In this document: piece after piece, positions 29,189 through 37,467 of the stretch
How the letters are laid out: each line of letters begins with the position of its first letter
Position numbering within the stretch: position 1 is the first letter of the stretch
Assembly: GCF_035207705.1 (NCBI RefSeq)
Contig: NZ_CP128187.1
Location: 3,472,001 to 3,536,000 of the forward strand
DNA length: 64,000 bases
Source: Maribacter sp. BPC-D8
GTDB lineage: Bacteria; Bacteroidota; Bacteroidia; Flavobacteriales; Flavobacteriaceae
Reading direction: 5' to 3'
Position numbers and translations under genes: made by a program
Notes under the pieces: model-generated
Databases searched by the model: none
What the model was told of the DNA's origin: nothing
Seen by the model: only the letters and a program-made list of their open reading frames with translations

Positions 29189-29734
29189 TTGCATTTGAAA
29201 AATATTTTAAATCCCACAAAAAAAATTCTAATACTTTTTGGAATTTTATCGATGGTATTACTGACATTATACGTTTGGAATTATTCTTTTGCATGGGAAT
29301 TTGTTTTTGGAGTAACGCATTATATAGTGTTGTTATTAATTGTTCTAATTATTGGAATTCTGATTTCATCATATATTGACAAAAAAAACAAAACAAAACT
29401 CAAGTATTATTTTATAATTTCTCTAATTCAACTATTGATTATTTGGTCAGTAGCTAATCCAATACGAGAGTGGCAAGTTGAAAACGCAAAAAAACAAGGA
29501 TTTCAAATAGTAAAACTAATTGATAAGTACAAATTAGAAAATAAAGAAAATCCAAAATCGTTGATAGAGCTTGAAAAAGAGCAAAATGTTGACATTCCAA
29601 AAAGAACAAAAATTGGAACTAAATACGCGTACAAAGTTTATGAAAACGGGAGTTATGGTCTAAGCTTCAAATCCTATTACGGATACGATTTTAACTATGA
29701 CAAGGATAGTAAAAAGTGGATTTCGGCAGACTGA
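29189..29734 (+). CDS. Membrane protein, cassette gene, unknown function
   Basis: 181 residues with three hydrophobic segments (about 14-32, 40-62, 74-92) and a soluble C-terminal part (YGLSFKSYYGYDFNYDKDSKKW). The start shown is TTG (29189); TTG at 29195 or ATG at 29252 are alternatives. The TTG starts keep the first membrane helix whole. The tail ILIELEKEQNVDIPKRTK-like suggests a small exposed domain. First gene after promoter P1. Its unit begins GTTGTATGTAAGC (29163) and ends GCCTACATACAAC (29738), 12 of 13 complementary. No family recognised. Confidence 0.65.
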   Translation: MHLKNILNPTKKILILFGILSMVLLTLYVWNYSFAWEFVFGVTHYIVLLLIVLIIGILISSYIDKKNKTKLKYYFIISLIQLLIIWSVANPIREWQVENAKKQGFQIVKLIDKYKLENKENPKSLIELEKEQNVDIPKRTKIGTKYAYKVYENGSYGLSFKSYYGYDFNYDKDSKKWISAD

Positions 29735-29737
29735 AAA

Positions 29738-29940
29738 GCCTACATACAACAATACCTATAATTAATGCGGGCTTAGGTTTTAAAGCCAAGTTCTGTGTAT
29801 ATTTATGATGTCGCTAAATCTTTGGGATTTAGCTTTGGACAAAAAAAATAAAAGCGAAACCCAAAGTTTTAGCTTTGTGCGTAGCTGGAAATCTGCTGGA
29901 TTTCCGCCCCGCACTAATCATAGCTTTGGCGTTACCTGCA
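29738..29940 (+). repeat. attC-like site 1
   Basis: About 203-bp imperfect palindrome. The left end is CATACAAC, the right end GTTACCTGCA (29931). The outer arm CTATAATTAATGCGGG pairs with CCGCACTAATCATAG, and an inner arm AAATCTTTGGGATTT pairs with a copy further on. Confidence 0.8.
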
Positions 29941-29958
29941 ATATGAAAAACCACGATT

Positions 29959-30579
29959 ATGCTAGATAATAAGAATGAAGCAACAATAGACGGAGACGGA
30001 AATATTGTCGTACAAAACGTAACTGGTTCGACAATTACAATCAATCCGAATAATTCCGAAGAATTAAAAGAATTTCTAATTGATTTTAGTAAAAAAATAT
30101 CTGAATTACCACTTGAAGTAACAAAACTCATTGAAGAAAAATCAAAAGGAATGGATAAAGAATTTGAAAAAGGGGCAAATCTATACTTAACGATTTTAGG
30201 AGAGTTCAGCAGTTATCAAGGCGTTGGAGTTTCTTTTGGAACAACCATTACAAATCTGACAAGAGAAATCAGGTATTTTAATCAGCCGTATTTCAAGGTT
30301 TTTCCAAAATTCAAATTAGGAAAGGGAATTGAACACGATACTTTTTTTATGAAGCAGCGTGACCATTCACCAACTCAATATCCTTATCGTTTGGAGTTTG
30401 GACAAACTGTGGATAGTGCATATCCAATAATACAAGGCGGATACGAAATGTTTTTGGAAAATGTTAGTGAAGAAGCATACATTCAAGCTTTTGTAACAAC
30501 AACAGTTGGAGAAATTTATAGCTCCAGAAAATATATGATTTCTAAATTAATTTCTGAATACCAATCAATAATCAAGTGA
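29959..30579 (+). CDS. Soluble protein with an N-terminal GDGNxVxQ motif, cassette gene
   Basis: 206 residues, no signal peptide. The N-terminus has a short beta-rich motif, IDGDGNIVVQNVTGSTITIN (about residues 10-29), of the kind seen at the start of some conflict-system proteins. The rest is mixed alpha/beta. It overlaps the next gene by 4 bp (GTGA) and shares the motif with it (KGDENEVKQ, KGNKNKVQQ), so they probably act together. The cassette begins GTTACCTGCA (29931) and ends TGCAGGTAAC (30855), perfectly complementary. Function unknown; a defence or sensing role is a guess. Confidence 0.68.
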   Translation: MLDNKNEATIDGDGNIVVQNVTGSTITINPNNSEELKEFLIDFSKKISELPLEVTKLIEEKSKGMDKEFEKGANLYLTILGEFSSYQGVGVSFGTTITNLTREIRYFNQPYFKVFPKFKLGKGIEHDTFFMKQRDHSPTQYPYRLEFGQTVDSAYPIIQGGYEMFLENVSEEAYIQAFVTTTVGEIYSSRKYMISKLISEYQSIIK

Positions 30580-30851
30580 AGACAAAGATAATAATCGGAC
30601 TTAATATTGTCGCTTTAATAATATCAGTTATTTGGCTTATAAACTCAAATTACGATTTTGAGCCAATTATTTTATGCGTAACATTAATGGCAACCCTATT
30701 AGGTTTAACAATAAAAGATAAAATTATGGGCAAAAATGATGCTAAAATCAAAGGAGATGAAAATGAAGTAAAGCAAGGAACAAAAAAAACTAAAAGTACC
30801 GATAACAAAACAGTAATTAAAGGAAACAAAAACAAGGTGCAGCAAAAATAA
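30576..30851 (+). CDS. Small two-helix membrane protein with GNxxxVxQ motifs
   Basis: 91 residues, GTG start overlapping the upstream stop. Two hydrophobic segments (about 4-22, 31-46) are followed by a charged tail with two copies of a motif: IKGDENEVKQ and IKGNKNKVQQ. The same motif is near the N-terminus of the upstream protein, suggesting the tail binds it at the membrane. It ends 4 bp before the next attC-like core. Confidence 0.6.
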   Translation: MKTKIIIGLNIVALIISVIWLINSNYDFEPIILCVTLMATLLGLTIKDKIMGKNDAKIKGDENEVKQGTKKTKSTDNKTVIKGNKNKVQQK

Positions 30852-30854
30852 TAC

Positions 30855-31061
30855 TGCAGGTAACAACGTATATAAAAAATAGCGCGAATCTTTGCTATAA
30901 CGAAGGTTCGGGCATTTTTAGGAAGTCGCCAAATTTTTAAATTTGACAAATTTCGAAAAATAAGATAATTAGTAAAATTTAAAAATTCGGCTTGTATTTA
31001 ATCCGAAATGTTATCGCTTACTTTCAGCGATAACTTTTCATATACGGAGCCGTTAGCATAC
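30855..31061 (+). repeat. attC-like site 2
   Basis: Left TGCAGGTAAC, right GTTAGCATAC (31052). Arms CGTATATAAAAAATAGCG and CGATAACTTTTCATATACG pair with few mismatches; inner arms AAATTTTTAAATTT / AAATTTAAAAATT. Same sub-type as the site at 42150. Confidence 0.82.
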
Positions 31062-31063
31062 AT

Positions 31064-31978
31064 ATGAAAAAAAACTACATATTAACAATTATACTACTTA
31101 TTTTCATCCAACTTGGTTTCTCTCAAGATTATGAAATTGTTAAAGAAACAAAAAAATTAGTTGACACTCGGGATATTTATCTAAATGGAGGAACTCGGTC
31201 TCAATTCGGAGGAAAATCAAGAACTTATATTAAGTTTGACTTACCACCAAATACTGTGCATTGGTATTATAGTTTTGCCACTACTAAAGGACAAAGTGGG
31301 ACTGCTAACTTAAACTTAGCTGTTCAGTTAACTGGAATGATTGCTGACCCAAGTGGAATTACATCAAATTCACTTTCTGCGATAAATGTTCCCGAAGGAA
31401 TTGCAACTGCGGACTTTTATCTACTTGACCATACCAATTTACAACCATTTATAAATAAAATTGATTACCAGCATTATACCGAAGGTATGGCTGAAAACAC
31501 CAAACAAGCTGTTGTAAAAGTAGATGATATAAAGACTGGTAGTTGGTATTTAGGTATAAAAAATCCAAGCTCATTAAACGGAATTAATCTTATCGTAGAA
31601 ATTGTCGCAATCACAGAAACAAGAATTTTAATTGCTAAATCAGACAAACAACAAAAAGCGGAATTATACGGTGGTTTAGGTTGGACGAACTTTGAAAGTG
31701 GAGATTATGAAAAATGTATCGAATATTGTGATAAAGCAAATGCGGAATTTGAATTAGGTTGGGTACTTGCAAATAAAGGCTTAGCTGAATTAATGACCGA
31801 CAAAGAAAGTAATGCAATGGAAACATATATTCAGGCAATTACTCTAATAAAAAAACAACCCAATCCTACCTATTTTTTTAAAGAGATGATTAAAGATATT
31901 AATAATTCAAAAAAAATAAAGCCGAACTTAACAGGAGCGGACGAAATTAAACAACTAATTGAAATGCAACGTGAATAA
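31064..31978 (+). CDS. Exported protein with C-terminal TPR-like repeats
   Basis: 304 residues with a signal peptide (1-20, cleavage near GFSQ). A beta-rich domain (about 25-190) is followed by TPR-like helices (ELYGGLGWTNFESGDYEKCIEYCDKANAEF, NKGLAELMTDKESNAMETYIQAI). The ATG is 3 bp after the core GTTAGCATAC, so there is no room for a promoter of its own: it depends on read-through. The expected mate of that core (GTATGCTAAC) is not found after the gene, so the attC on its right is lost. Function unknown. Confidence 0.68.
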   Translation: MKKNYILTIILLIFIQLGFSQDYEIVKETKKLVDTRDIYLNGGTRSQFGGKSRTYIKFDLPPNTVHWYYSFATTKGQSGTANLNLAVQLTGMIADPSGITSNSLSAINVPEGIATADFYLLDHTNLQPFINKIDYQHYTEGMAENTKQAVVKVDDIKTGSWYLGIKNPSSLNGINLIVEIVAITETRILIAKSDKQQKAELYGGLGWTNFESGDYEKCIEYCDKANAEFELGWVLANKGLAELMTDKESNAMETYIQAITLIKKQPNPTYFFKEMIKDINNSKKIKPNLTGADEIKQLIEMQRE

Positions 31979-32132
31979 ATACGGGCGTCTACAAAAACCT
32001 AAGTTAAAAAAGAGACGAATTATTTCTTAATCTGAGACAATGTTATTCTAGGCTCATAGATTCTAAAATCAGATTTTTTGAGACCAAATTAATAATCAGA
32101 ATACGTTCGTAACCGAGTTTTATAACTTTACA

Positions 32133-32558
32133 ATGAGAAAACTTCAATGCTATCTTTTTATTCTTTTGCCCTTTCTAGCCTTTTCGCAAGAAAATAACGA
32201 CTGCGACGAAAAAACCATGCCCTACTGGGCTAATAATATTAATAGCAGAATTGAAGGCGAAAACCCCACACTGCGAAAGGTATTTAAAGAAATTCAACTA
32301 GCTGAAACCAATATAGCACCAAGTAGCGGTTTTATAACCTTGAGACTGTACATTACCAAAACAGGTGAATTTTGCGAAATGGAAACATTTCAAATAGACG
32401 AAAATTACGAACCTACCGTATTCAATAATGGTGCATTAATAAAAGAATTGGAGACCATTGCACTGAGTTTAACCGATTGGAAAAGGGACAAAGAGTATAA
32501 GACCTACAACCTTATACGATTAAAAATTAAAAACGGAAAAATTGAAGAAATTTTTTAA
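32133..32558 (+). CDS. Exported protein with a TonB-C-like fold
   Basis: 141 residues with a signal peptide (1-18, LAFSQ). The soluble part (IEGENPTLRKVFKEIQLAETNIAPSSGFITLRLYITKTGEFCEMETFQID) has the strand-helix pattern of TonB C-terminal-like domains, common in Bacteroidetes energy-sensor proteins. It overlaps the next gene by 17 bp. No attC-like end is seen, and its codon and base use look more like core genes. It may be a host gene or an old insertion. Confidence 0.6.
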   Translation: MRKLQCYLFILLPFLAFSQENNDCDEKTMPYWANNINSRIEGENPTLRKVFKEIQLAETNIAPSSGFITLRLYITKTGEFCEMETFQIDENYEPTVFNNGALIKELETIALSLTDWKRDKEYKTYNLIRLKIKNGKIEEIF

Positions 32559-33321
32559 ATACCTATTCATTTTTTTGGGGTCCGTAATTCTATTTGTGGT
32601 TATTGGATCAACCATTTGGTGGCAAATAAAACCAGATACCGAGAAATCGAACTTTCTTGTGGCTGTTCATCAATATGAAAAGGCACTAGAATACGACCCA
32701 GAAAATAGCGATGCTTGGATGGAGCGTTCCGTTTCATATAATAAAGCCGGAGATTTTAATAAAGGGTTTGAATATTTAAATAAAGCTGTTGAAATGGACC
32801 CTATTAAACACTTAGGGTATCGTGGGTGGATCAGATTGCGTAAAATGCGTGATTACGACAAAGCCCTACTCGACTTTGATAAACTTGATAACCTTACCCC
32901 AAACGTCTCTGACGCACCCTGGGGCGAGGATATTGACTTTTTACGTGGAGAATGTTATTTCGGCAAAAAAAACTACCCAAAAGCGATTGAAATGTTTAAC
33001 CGTAACATTAAAACTCAAAAAGAAGATTGGGTAGATATACATACGTTCGTCTACCTAGGAATTTGCGAATATGAATTGGGTAATTACGAAAAAGCAATAA
33101 CCGAATTTCAACGCGCATTACAGCCATCGGAAAGCGTACCAGAGTCCCACTTCGGCATTGCAAAAGCATATCAAAAACTTGGAGATTTGGAGAAATCCAA
33201 AGCCCATATTCTTAAAGCAGAAAGTAATATAGCCTTTAAACGAGACGATTATTACAACGAATATTTAAATGAAATCTACCTATCAGAAATAGTAGATTTT
33301 AAAGATGCTTTGGAGAACTAA
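32542..33321 (+). CDS. Membrane-anchored TPR protein
   Basis: 259 residues. One N-terminal transmembrane helix (about 5-28), then five to six TPR repeats: YEKALEYDPENSDAWMERSVSYNKAGDF, NKAVEMDPIKHLGYRGWIR, NYPKAIEMFNRN, NYEKAITEFQRALQPSE. It overlaps the upstream TonB-C-like gene, so the pair is translated together. Likely a scaffold at the membrane. The 3' end is followed within 20 bp by the decayed ogt tail of P element 2. Confidence 0.68.
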   Translation: MKKFFKYLFIFLGSVILFVVIGSTIWWQIKPDTEKSNFLVAVHQYEKALEYDPENSDAWMERSVSYNKAGDFNKGFEYLNKAVEMDPIKHLGYRGWIRLRKMRDYDKALLDFDKLDNLTPNVSDAPWGEDIDFLRGECYFGKKNYPKAIEMFNRNIKTQKEDWVDIHTFVYLGICEYELGNYEKAITEFQRALQPSESVPESHFGIAKAYQKLGDLEKSKAHILKAESNIAFKRDDYYNEYLNEIYLSEIVDFKDALEN

Positions 33322-33341
33322 CAGGGCTATAGAAGCGCAAT

Positions 33342-33362
33342 AAACAGTAAAATCAGTTCTAA
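33342..33362 (+). pseudogene. Decayed ogt 3' end, copy 2
   Basis: Reads KQ-stop-NQF-stop, compared with KQQSLF-stop at the end of ogt. It lies directly before the hairpins of P element 2. Confidence 0.55.
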
Positions 33363-33699
33363 AATTGCTTGTTTAATCCTCCAAAAAACAAACCACTTGG
33401 TTTGTTAAGTGCTCAAAACACCCATTTACCCTCACACTCCTTGCATTTTGTCGATACAATTGTAATTGCTGTCGTTGGTTTCTACAATTACCTGCTCCTT
33501 TTACCAATAAAAAACAGACCGGTTGGTTGGTTTGTTGTTTTTAGCCATTTCTGTTGAATGTGATTTTATGATTGTGGTTTTCCTGCGGAAAGCCGCTTGT
33601 TAATTGTAGGTTTATTCTTTAGTGGTATATTAGTAATACGATCAATTACATATACTCATTGATATTTGGGGATATATGTAATTGTACACATAGCCATTC
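33363..33699 (+). repeat. P element copy 2
   Basis: Hairpins AACAAACC...GGTTTGTT (about 33386-33406) and the ACAGACC/GGTTTGT type (about 33506-33543), promoter 33603-33633, and palindrome CAATTACATATA/TATATGTAATTG (33643-33684). It ends GCCATTC before core GTTGTAGCAC (33700). No gene lies in this stretch. Confidence 0.88.
33603..33633 (+). promoter_or_regulatory. Promoter of P element 2
   Basis: ATTG (33603-33606), 19 bp, TATATTAG (33626-33633), identical to copy 1 over this span. Confidence 0.75.
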
Positions 33700-33719
33700 G
33701 TTGTAGCACATTTAAAAAC

Positions 33720-34325
33720 ATGACAAACAGAATCATCTTTCTTCTTTTAATTGGTTCTATTGTGACTGGATGTTCAAGTTCAAAAAGATTGAATTTATGG
33801 ACTAAACAATCGAAGGTTGATGAAGTAAAGGGATTTGAATCTAAATTAAATCCAGATTTAAAGCTTTTGGAAAAGAATGTTAGTTTATCTGAAAGTATCT
33901 TTCCTAAAGTAAAGGAATTTGAAATGTCAAACCCATTAATTGTTCGCAGAGAGAAAACACATTTATTACCAATTTACGCCGAGTATTTTTACTCGAAACC
34001 AGATTCGACTTTAAGGTATGTAAGTTACGATTGGGAAAATAATCGTTACGGAAATTACAATAACGACCAAATAAAATGGGAAAGCGAAGCTGTAAAATTA
34101 AACGCATACAAAACGGAATATGGGCGAATTAAGAAACAGTTAGTTAAACAGTTCGGACAACCGACTAAGCAAAGCGAAGAACCTGTAAAAACTATAAATG
34201 ACCATGGTGGACCAAATTTTCTATTTCAAAATACAACGTGGGAAACTGAAGAAAAATTGATTAAATTAAATATGATTTTTGGAGCTTCCACTTATAGAAT
34301 CAGACTGAACTATTATTGGAAGTAA
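33720..34325 (+). CDS. Lipoprotein, cassette gene, unknown function
   Basis: About 201 residues from ATG 33720 (the frame is open further, but this start gives a good lipobox, VTGCSSS). Mature part polar. The sequence YDWENNRYGNYNNDQ and RIKKQLVKQFGQPTKQSEEPVKTINDHGG suggests a small soluble outer- or periplasm-facing domain. First gene after promoter P2. Unit ends are GTTGTAGCAC (33700) and GTGCTACAAC (34341), a perfect pair. No family recognised. Confidence 0.7.
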   Translation: MTNRIIFLLLIGSIVTGCSSSKRLNLWTKQSKVDEVKGFESKLNPDLKLLEKNVSLSESIFPKVKEFEMSNPLIVRREKTHLLPIYAEYFYSKPDSTLRYVSYDWENNRYGNYNNDQIKWESEAVKLNAYKTEYGRIKKQLVKQFGQPTKQSEEPVKTINDHGGPNFLFQNTTWETEEKLIKLNMIFGASTYRIRLNYYWK

Positions 34326-34340
34326 GCGCACAAAAAAAAC

Positions 34341-34541
34341 GTGCTACAACAAAACCTATAAACAATACGGGCTTAGGTATTGAACGCTAAGGTTTGCGTA
34401 TTTTTATATAGTCGCGAAATCTTTGGGATTTCGCTTTGGAACAAAAAAAGAAAAAACAAAACCAAAAGATTTCGCTACGTGCGTGGCGGAAAGCAAACGC
34501 TAGTTTTCACCCGTACTGTTCATAGCCCAGCCGTTATGCAC
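34341..34541 (+). repeat. attC-like site 3
   Basis: Left GTGCTACAAC, right GTTATGCAC (34533). Outer arms CCTATAAACAATACGGG / CCCGTACTGTTCATAG; inner arms CGAAATCTTTGGGATTTCG / AAAGATTTCG. Confidence 0.85.
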
Positions 34542-34564
34542 AATTAGACTCAGGTTTTAAAAAA

Positions 34565-35128
34565 ATGAAGAAAATACAAATTGTAATAGCTGATTATAAT
34601 TCTGGAAGTCAAACTTTTTGTGAGAAACTAAATGAGATAAACTCCTCCAAAAATATTGATTTAAGGGAATTAATTAGAAGTGAGATAAGAGAAAAATCTG
34701 TATTAGGAAAAGAGATTAAAGACTGTATTGATAAAGGGAAACTTTTAGATACCAACCTTATTAATAAACTAATTACTAAAGAGATATCTAAATACCACTC
34801 TGATATAACAATACTTAATTATCCTAGAACTGAGGAACAATACAATTCTTTGATTAAAATTATTAATATTGATAAATTTTGGCATCTAAAACTGGACAAC
34901 ATAGATTACCTAGCCAAAAAAGAATATTTAAAAATCGATAAAAATTATTCTGCAAAATATGATATAACCATTGAAACCATAAAAAAGAAAATAATTACTA
35001 AACAAAATGAATATCAGTTGATTGTAGACATAATGCAAAAAGATTTAAATTATACTTTGATAAGCATTGACTACGGAAAGGAATCAAGTATGATTGATTA
35101 CTTTATAGACAAAATAAAAAGTGCATAA
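34565..35128 (+). CDS. Adenylate-kinase-like protein with a degenerate P-loop
   Basis: 187 residues. Alignment by eye with adenylate kinases: an N-terminal strand followed by ADYNSGSQTFCEKLNE where GPPGAGKGTQAEKL is expected, then LIRSEIREKSVLGKEIKDCIDKGKLL (like the LR..LG...K..M..G.LV segment). ITILNYPRTEEQYNSL stands for the GFPRT element, and the C-terminal end is VKK..-like. The glycine-rich GxxGxGKG loop and its Lys are lost, so ATP-driven kinase activity is doubtful; it may be a nucleotide-sensing pseudoenzyme. Cassette ends are GTTATGCAC (34533) and GTGCATAAC (35121), the latter overlapping the stop codon. Confidence 0.6.
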   Translation: MKKIQIVIADYNSGSQTFCEKLNEINSSKNIDLRELIRSEIREKSVLGKEIKDCIDKGKLLDTNLINKLITKEISKYHSDITILNYPRTEEQYNSLIKIINIDKFWHLKLDNIDYLAKKEYLKIDKNYSAKYDITIETIKKKIITKQNEYQLIVDIMQKDLNYTLISIDYGKESSMIDYFIDKIKSA

Positions 35129-35322
35129 CACGGTGTATGAAAACATAGCTAATAAGTGCTAAACCGAAAGGTTTGGGTTTTATTTGCTTAGACCACCAAA
35201 TTTTTAATTTGGCTTTAAGAACTGAAAAATTAAATCAAAATATAAAAAATTGGCTCTGTGCTAAACTCAAAATGTAGTATCTTTTTTCACGCTACGTTTC
35301 ATACACTAGACCGTTAGCAATA
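35121..35322 (+). repeat. attC-like site 4
   Basis: Left GTGCATAAC overlaps the kinase-like gene's stop; right GTTAGCAATA (35313). Arms GTGTATGAAAACATAGC and GCTACGTTTCATACAC pair well. Same sub-type as 47953. Confidence 0.84.
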
Positions 35323-35417
35323 ATTAGAACAACACTTGCTCTACTCAAAAGCTTAGTACAAAAATTAACCTCTTGAATAATATGAAATTATTAACAACCA
35401 TTTAAAAGTTAAATATT

Positions 35418-36389
35418 ATGGAAAAAAAAATTGATTACACAAAAGCAGACGCAACACATATTGATTTCCCTGTAACAAACAGAGAAGAACATTTTGATTG
35501 GTGGTACTTTGATGCACATTTTGATAACGGAGATCACTTTGTAGTAATGTATTCTCTTAACGATACTAGGTTAAACCCAAGACAACCGTCTGTTAGATTA
35601 AATATATATCCACACGGACAACCAGAAATTAGTAAGATAAAACTATATAAAGAGGAGGATGTGACCACTAGTTATGAAAAGTGTGATGTTACACTTGGTA
35701 AAGAGTATTGTAAAGATTGTGGCGATCATTATGAGCTTTATACTATGATTGATGGGTATGGTGCTAAATTAAAATTAAAGAAAAAGAATCATCCATTTAC
35801 AACAGAAGGATATCCAGTGCCAATGCATTGGACAGTAGCTGTTCCATCTGGACCAATAGAAGGAGAGCTATATAAAGGAGGAAAAGCGATTAAAGTTAAA
35901 GGTATTGGATATCATGACCATAACTGGGGAGATAAAAGATTAGCAGGTGTATTTAAAAATTGGTATTGGGGAAAAATCCATACTGAAGACATCTCAGTTG
36001 ATTATTCAATGATGATAGGTTTAAATGGCGATATCGCTACATCAGGAGCAGTTGTTACAGACGAAAACAGTTTATTAATGTCACCTATTGATGCACCTGA
36101 AGGACCCAATGCATGTAAAGTAGAAGGTGTTATACATGAGACTATGACAGAAGAAACAATGGGATATACCTTTGCCAAAGACTTTACATTAAAAGGATCA
36201 AAAGGTGATTTCAGTTTTATAGCAAATATCAAACTGGAAAAGATTGTAATGATCGAAAAATCTAAAATAGATAAAGGTGAAGACGCTTATAGATACCTTG
36301 CAAAAGAAAAACTAATTGTAACTAGAAATGGTGTTACCAAAACGTATCATACAGATGGTTTACATGAAATAGTCTATTTAAATCAATAG
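35418..36389 (+). CDS. CrtC/lipocalin-like (AttH-type) protein
   Basis: 323 residues, no signal peptide. The N-terminal WWYFDAHFDNGDHFVVMY (about 28-45), and GIGYHDHNWGDKRL (about 162-175) with its HDHNWG motif, are characteristic of the CrtC/AttH lipocalin-like domain (carotenoid hydratase CrtC is a member). The protein is a beta-barrel pair with a probable hydrophobic ligand. No carotenoid genes are nearby, so that reaction is not implied. It has a long leader (95 bp), and a terminator follows at 36422. Unit ends GTTAGCAATA / TATTGCTAAC (36483) pair perfectly. Confidence 0.72.
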   Translation: MEKKIDYTKADATHIDFPVTNREEHFDWWYFDAHFDNGDHFVVMYSLNDTRLNPRQPSVRLNIYPHGQPEISKIKLYKEEDVTTSYEKCDVTLGKEYCKDCGDHYELYTMIDGYGAKLKLKKKNHPFTTEGYPVPMHWTVAVPSGPIEGELYKGGKAIKVKGIGYHDHNWGDKRLAGVFKNWYWGKIHTEDISVDYSMMIGLNGDIATSGAVVTDENSLLMSPIDAPEGPNACKVEGVIHETMTEETMGYTFAKDFTLKGSKGDFSFIANIKLEKIVMIEKSKIDKGEDAYRYLAKEKLIVTRNGVTKTYHTDGLHEIVYLNQ

Positions 36390-36421
36390 AAGTAGATTAT
36401 TATAATGAAACAATTACTATC

Positions 36422-36458
36422 ATAATCCTCTCATGAAAAATGAAAGGATTATTTTTTT
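36422..36458 (+). terminator. Terminator inside a cassette
   Basis: ATAATCCTcTCAT...ATGAaAGGATTAT followed by seven T, just after the CrtC-like gene. It should stop transcription before the next cassette. Confidence 0.75.
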
Positions 36459-36482
36459 AATTTCTAGAAAAAATAAAAAAAC

Positions 36483-36618
36483 TATTGCTAACAATGTATA
36501 AAAAAACATAGGGCTTTTGTGTAAACTCCAAAGTTCTGTGTTTATTTACAAAGTCCGCCAAACCGAAACGGAGTGCATATCAACTGCCCTACGTTCCTTA
36601 TACTAAACGTTAGCAGTA
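36483..36618 (+). repeat. attC-like site 5
   Basis: About 136 bp. Left TATTGCTAAC, right GTTAGCAGTA (36609). Arms GTATAAAAAAACATAGGGC / GCCCTACGTTCCTTATAC; same sub-type as 45085. Confidence 0.84.
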
Positions 36619-36650
36619 ATTTAATTGAACTCAGAAAATTAATATTGAAT

Positions 36651-37199
36651 ATGTTAGAGAAGTTTATTGCATTAGCTAATTCTGAAAAAAACAATGAAAA
36701 TTCTTTTTTCGAATCTAAAAATGATTTTCCAGAAGAAATCAATTTTTTATTTAAAAACTACTCTAATGCAACTTTTATAGACGGATATTTTTCCTTGGTA
36801 AATTCAATCGAGTACCAGGAAGTTTTAAAGGAAGTTTACACTCCCTTTAAAGAACCTTCTAATTGTTTTGCTAAAGATGCTTTTGGTAATTTATATGTTT
36901 GGGAAAATGAATCTATTAAATTAATTAATATTAGATATAAGGTTTCCGAAATTATAGGTAGAAAGCCTTCTGTGTTTTTTAATTTAAAAATGACCGATAA
37001 TGGTTTTTTAGAAAAAAGATTGAAAATTAATATGTTTTATGAAGCTAAGAAAAAGTTAGGGGAATTAAAACAAAATGAATGCTATGGCTACGAACCTCTT
37101 TTAACTCTTGGTGGCTCAGAAAAAGTAGAATTTCTTAAAAAGGTTAAAATTAAAGAACATATTTCTATCATTGCTCAATTAACAGGTAAAATAGAATAA
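36651..37199 (+). CDS. Tdi1/DUF1851-type immunity-like protein
   Basis: 182 residues from ATG 36651 (MLEKFIALANS). The C-terminal part matches the DUF1851/Tdi1 immunity domain: CFAKDAFGNLYVWENESIKLIN, CYGYEPLLTLGGSEKVEFLKKVKIKEHISIIAQLTGKIE. Members protect against type VI effectors of the Tde/DNase group; the partner effector is not seen here, so an orphan immunity gene. Unit ends are GTTAGCAGTA (36609) and TACTACCAAC (37217), 8 of 10 complementary. Confidence 0.75.
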   Translation: MLEKFIALANSEKNNENSFFESKNDFPEEINFLFKNYSNATFIDGYFSLVNSIEYQEVLKEVYTPFKEPSNCFAKDAFGNLYVWENESIKLINIRYKVSEIIGRKPSVFFNLKMTDNGFLEKRLKINMFYEAKKKLGELKQNECYGYEPLLTLGGSEKVEFLKKVKIKEHISIIAQLTGKIE

Positions 37200-37215
37200 A
37201 TATAGTACTTAAAAA

Positions 37216-37465
37216 CTACTACCAACAATACCTATAATTAATGCGGACTTGTGGTTTTTACGCCAAGGTCTGTGTATATTTATAAGGTCGCTAATCCCGA
37301 AAGTTATCGGGAATGGATATAGCTTTAGAACAAGAAAAAGCAAAACTAAACCCGCCCGTACCGATAAGGCACGTTCGGGCGGGCAATAAGCTTTAGCTAT
37401 GTTGGCAGACGGAAACCAAAAGTTTCCTTGCCTCCGCACTACGCTTAGCCCAAACGTTAGCACAC
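37216..37465 (+). repeat. attC-like site 6 (large, nested hairpins)
   Basis: Left CTACCAAC, right GTTAGCACAC (37456). It contains inner hairpins CCCGAAAGTTATCGGG and CCCGCCCGTACC/GGTGCG-like CCCGCCCG...CGGGCGGG. Very similar to sites 7 and 8. Confidence 0.82.
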
Positions 37466-37467
37466 AT

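Noticed and set aside
33369..33557. 62-residue frame in P element 2
   Set aside because: Lies across both hairpins and is not kept in the other P copies.
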